The position numbers were made by a program, and so were the translations under genes. Shown here one piece after another: positions 33,535 to 34,385 of a stretch of 34,385 bases of DNA. Position 1 is the stretch's first letter; every line of letters begins with the position of its first letter. The stretch lies in the NCBI GenBank assembly GCA_015711725.1, contig JACVIX010000021.1, forward strand, positions 1 to 34,385, written 5' to 3'. The stretch comes from Candidatus Geothermincola primus. Lineage in GTDB: Bacteria > Actinomycetota > Geothermincolia > Geothermincolales > Geothermincolaceae. The notes under the pieces are model-generated. The model made no database searches and was not told where the DNA came from. It saw nothing but the letters and a program-made list of their open reading frames with translations.

Positions 33535-33902
33535 ATCCGTTTTGTTGCTCCTTTCCTTGCCTCTCCTTCGAGATTGATCTATTTATATAAATAGCATCTA
33601 AATTGAACTGAATATTCATATTTAGTATCCAAATTATTATAACATATGGCACCCCATGACAGCGAATCACAATGATAATGCTTCATCATCCCATCCATAG
33701 CTGCGAATCCGATTATCTTTTCATGCCCATTCATTCTTCTTTTTCCATATTTCCTTAATTCGGCTACCTCGGCCAATACCTAAATCACGATTCTAAATTC
33801 ATCAGTCCTCTTTCCGGTACCAATTGTTTCTATATTTTCCTCTTGTAAACCAATCTTTACAATGTTAACATATCATCCGTATGAAATTGGGAGGAAAAGT
33901 AG
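33535..33902. other. 368-bp gene-free divergent region
   Basis: Between the leftward radical SAM gene and rightward rpmB; AT-rich, presumably holding both promoters. The rpmB promoter candidate is listed separately. Confidence 0.5.
33843..33871 (+). promoter_or_regulatory. Candidate promoter of rpmB
   Basis: TTGTAA (33843-33848) and TAACAT (33866-33871) are 17 bases apart, each matching the consensus at four of six positions, 32 bases upstream of the rpmB start codon. Confidence 0.4.
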
Positions 33903-34091
33903 ATGTCGAGAATTTGTGAGATATGCGGCAAGAAACCTAGTTTCGGATTTAATGTAAGCCACTCACATCGCAAGACCAAGAGAAGGTGGAATCCTAACAT
34001 CCAAAAGGTGAGAGTGGTGATAAATGGGACCGCGCGCCAGATCAACGTGTGCACCAAATGCTTGAAGGCTGGAAAGCTGGAGAGAGCTTAA
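33903..34091 (+). CDS. rpmB: 50S ribosomal protein L28, zinc-binding type
   Basis: 62 residues, normal for L28. CEICGKKPSFGFNVSHSHRK and the C-terminal NVCTKCLKAGKLERA contain two C-xx-C pairs, so this is the zinc-binding (C+) version. It is a component of the large ribosomal subunit. GGGAGGAAAAGTAG gives a good ribosome site for ATG 33903. Stand-alone, as usual for rpmB. Confidence 0.95.
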   Translation: MSRICEICGKKPSFGFNVSHSHRKTKRRWNPNIQKVRVVINGTARQINVCTKCLKAGKLERA

Positions 34092-34282
34092 ATTACCCTT
34101 GCTCCCATAGCCCTCATGCGTTCAATGAACCTCTAAGCCGATTTGATTATTTTCTTCTACACATAAGACTGCTGATCTCGCTACCATTTACACCTCAAAA
34201 ACTAGACCATATCGATATGCTATGCTTGTATTACTTTCTCTCGTTTTCGCGTTTTTGTGTCTGTTCTCCGCGTCCATCCATA

Positions 34283-34316
34283 AAAATCCCTAGCTTCCCA
34301 CAGATAAGCCAGGTGC
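34283..34316 (-). terminator. Intrinsic terminator of a minus-strand gene at the right edge
   Basis: On the minus strand CCTGGCTT and AAGCTAGG form an 8-bp stem with one G-U pair (34289-34296 with 34306-34313) and a 9-base loop, followed by TTTTT. It begins about 15 bases after the stop codon at 34329. Confidence 0.65.
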
Positions 34317-34328
34317 CTCTACTTCCAA

Positions 34329-34385
34329 TCATGCCTCCCTTTCCGGATAATCAGCGAGCCAATCCAGCATATATTTGTTCACCAG
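34329..34385 (-). CDS. C-terminal end of an unidentified gene (5' part outside window)
   Basis: The last 18 codons of an open frame entering from the right edge end in LADYPEREA and a TGA at 34329-34331. The terminator just beyond the stop supports a real gene. Too little is visible to name it. Confidence 0.45.
   Translation of the reverse strand: MVNKYMLDWLADYPEREA

Overview
The window holds about 24 coding regions, one tRNA, two decayed insertion-sequence remnants and unusually large, repeat-bearing intergenic spaces. Base composition is near even. Shine-Dalgarno sites are strong, and GTG and TTG starts are frequent. Iron-sulfur and flavin enzymes, a RuBisCO-like protein, a split transketolase, a GH31 alpha-xylosidase and a Zn-ribbon type L28 together suggest an anaerobic, possibly thermophilic bacterium. 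A deep-branching actinobacterial or other Gram-positive-like lineage is a guess; no marker here settles the taxonomy.

Layout. 1-2559 (+): the end of a medium-chain alcohol dehydrogenase, a two-subunit transketolase and a small SCP2-like protein, packed as one operon. 2926-6257 (-): FixC-like flavoprotein, FixX-like ferredoxin and a second FixC-like flavoprotein, with no electron-transfer flavoprotein genes beside them; a 22-bp palindrome lies upstream. 6864-8079: a Zn-ribbon protein and the wreck of an IS256-family element. 8080-10611 (-): GH31 alpha-xylosidase. 11162-15255: a membrane protein, an IS110-like fragment behind a hairpin, a cysteine-rich 4Fe-4S protein, a possible ATC-hydrolase-family protein and a DUF523-DUF1722 protein. 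15256-16132: an 877-bp gene-free stretch with a two-copy 86-bp tandem repeat and a 12-bp inverted repeat. 16133-18430 (+): hexapeptide acyltransferase, His-rich lipoprotein and a GT2 polyprenol-phosphate mannosyltransferase-like enzyme. 18706-20058 (-): GAF plus degenerate GGDEF protein. 20164-20577: two 207-bp tandem repeats whose last 88 bases are identical.

21041-24835 (-) is the most interesting unit: a TetR regulator with a clear promoter/operator, an FGGY sugar kinase and a RuBisCO-like protein (RLP) ended by an intrinsic terminator. The RLP keeps the metal-binding Lys-Asp-Glu triad but lacks several RuBisCO catalytic residues, so it most likely acts on a phosphorylated sugar made by the kinase. 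The split transketolase at the left edge could belong to the same pathway, but that is speculative.

25344-34385: an orphan MASE3-PAS histidine kinase, a single-pass membrane protein coupled to a MscS channel, a stand-alone Lrp/AsnC effector domain, a DMT transporter, rlmB and a YacP/Rae1-like NYN nuclease, tRNA-Thr(TGT), a radical SAM protein, rpmB, and the last codons of a minus-strand gene with its terminator.
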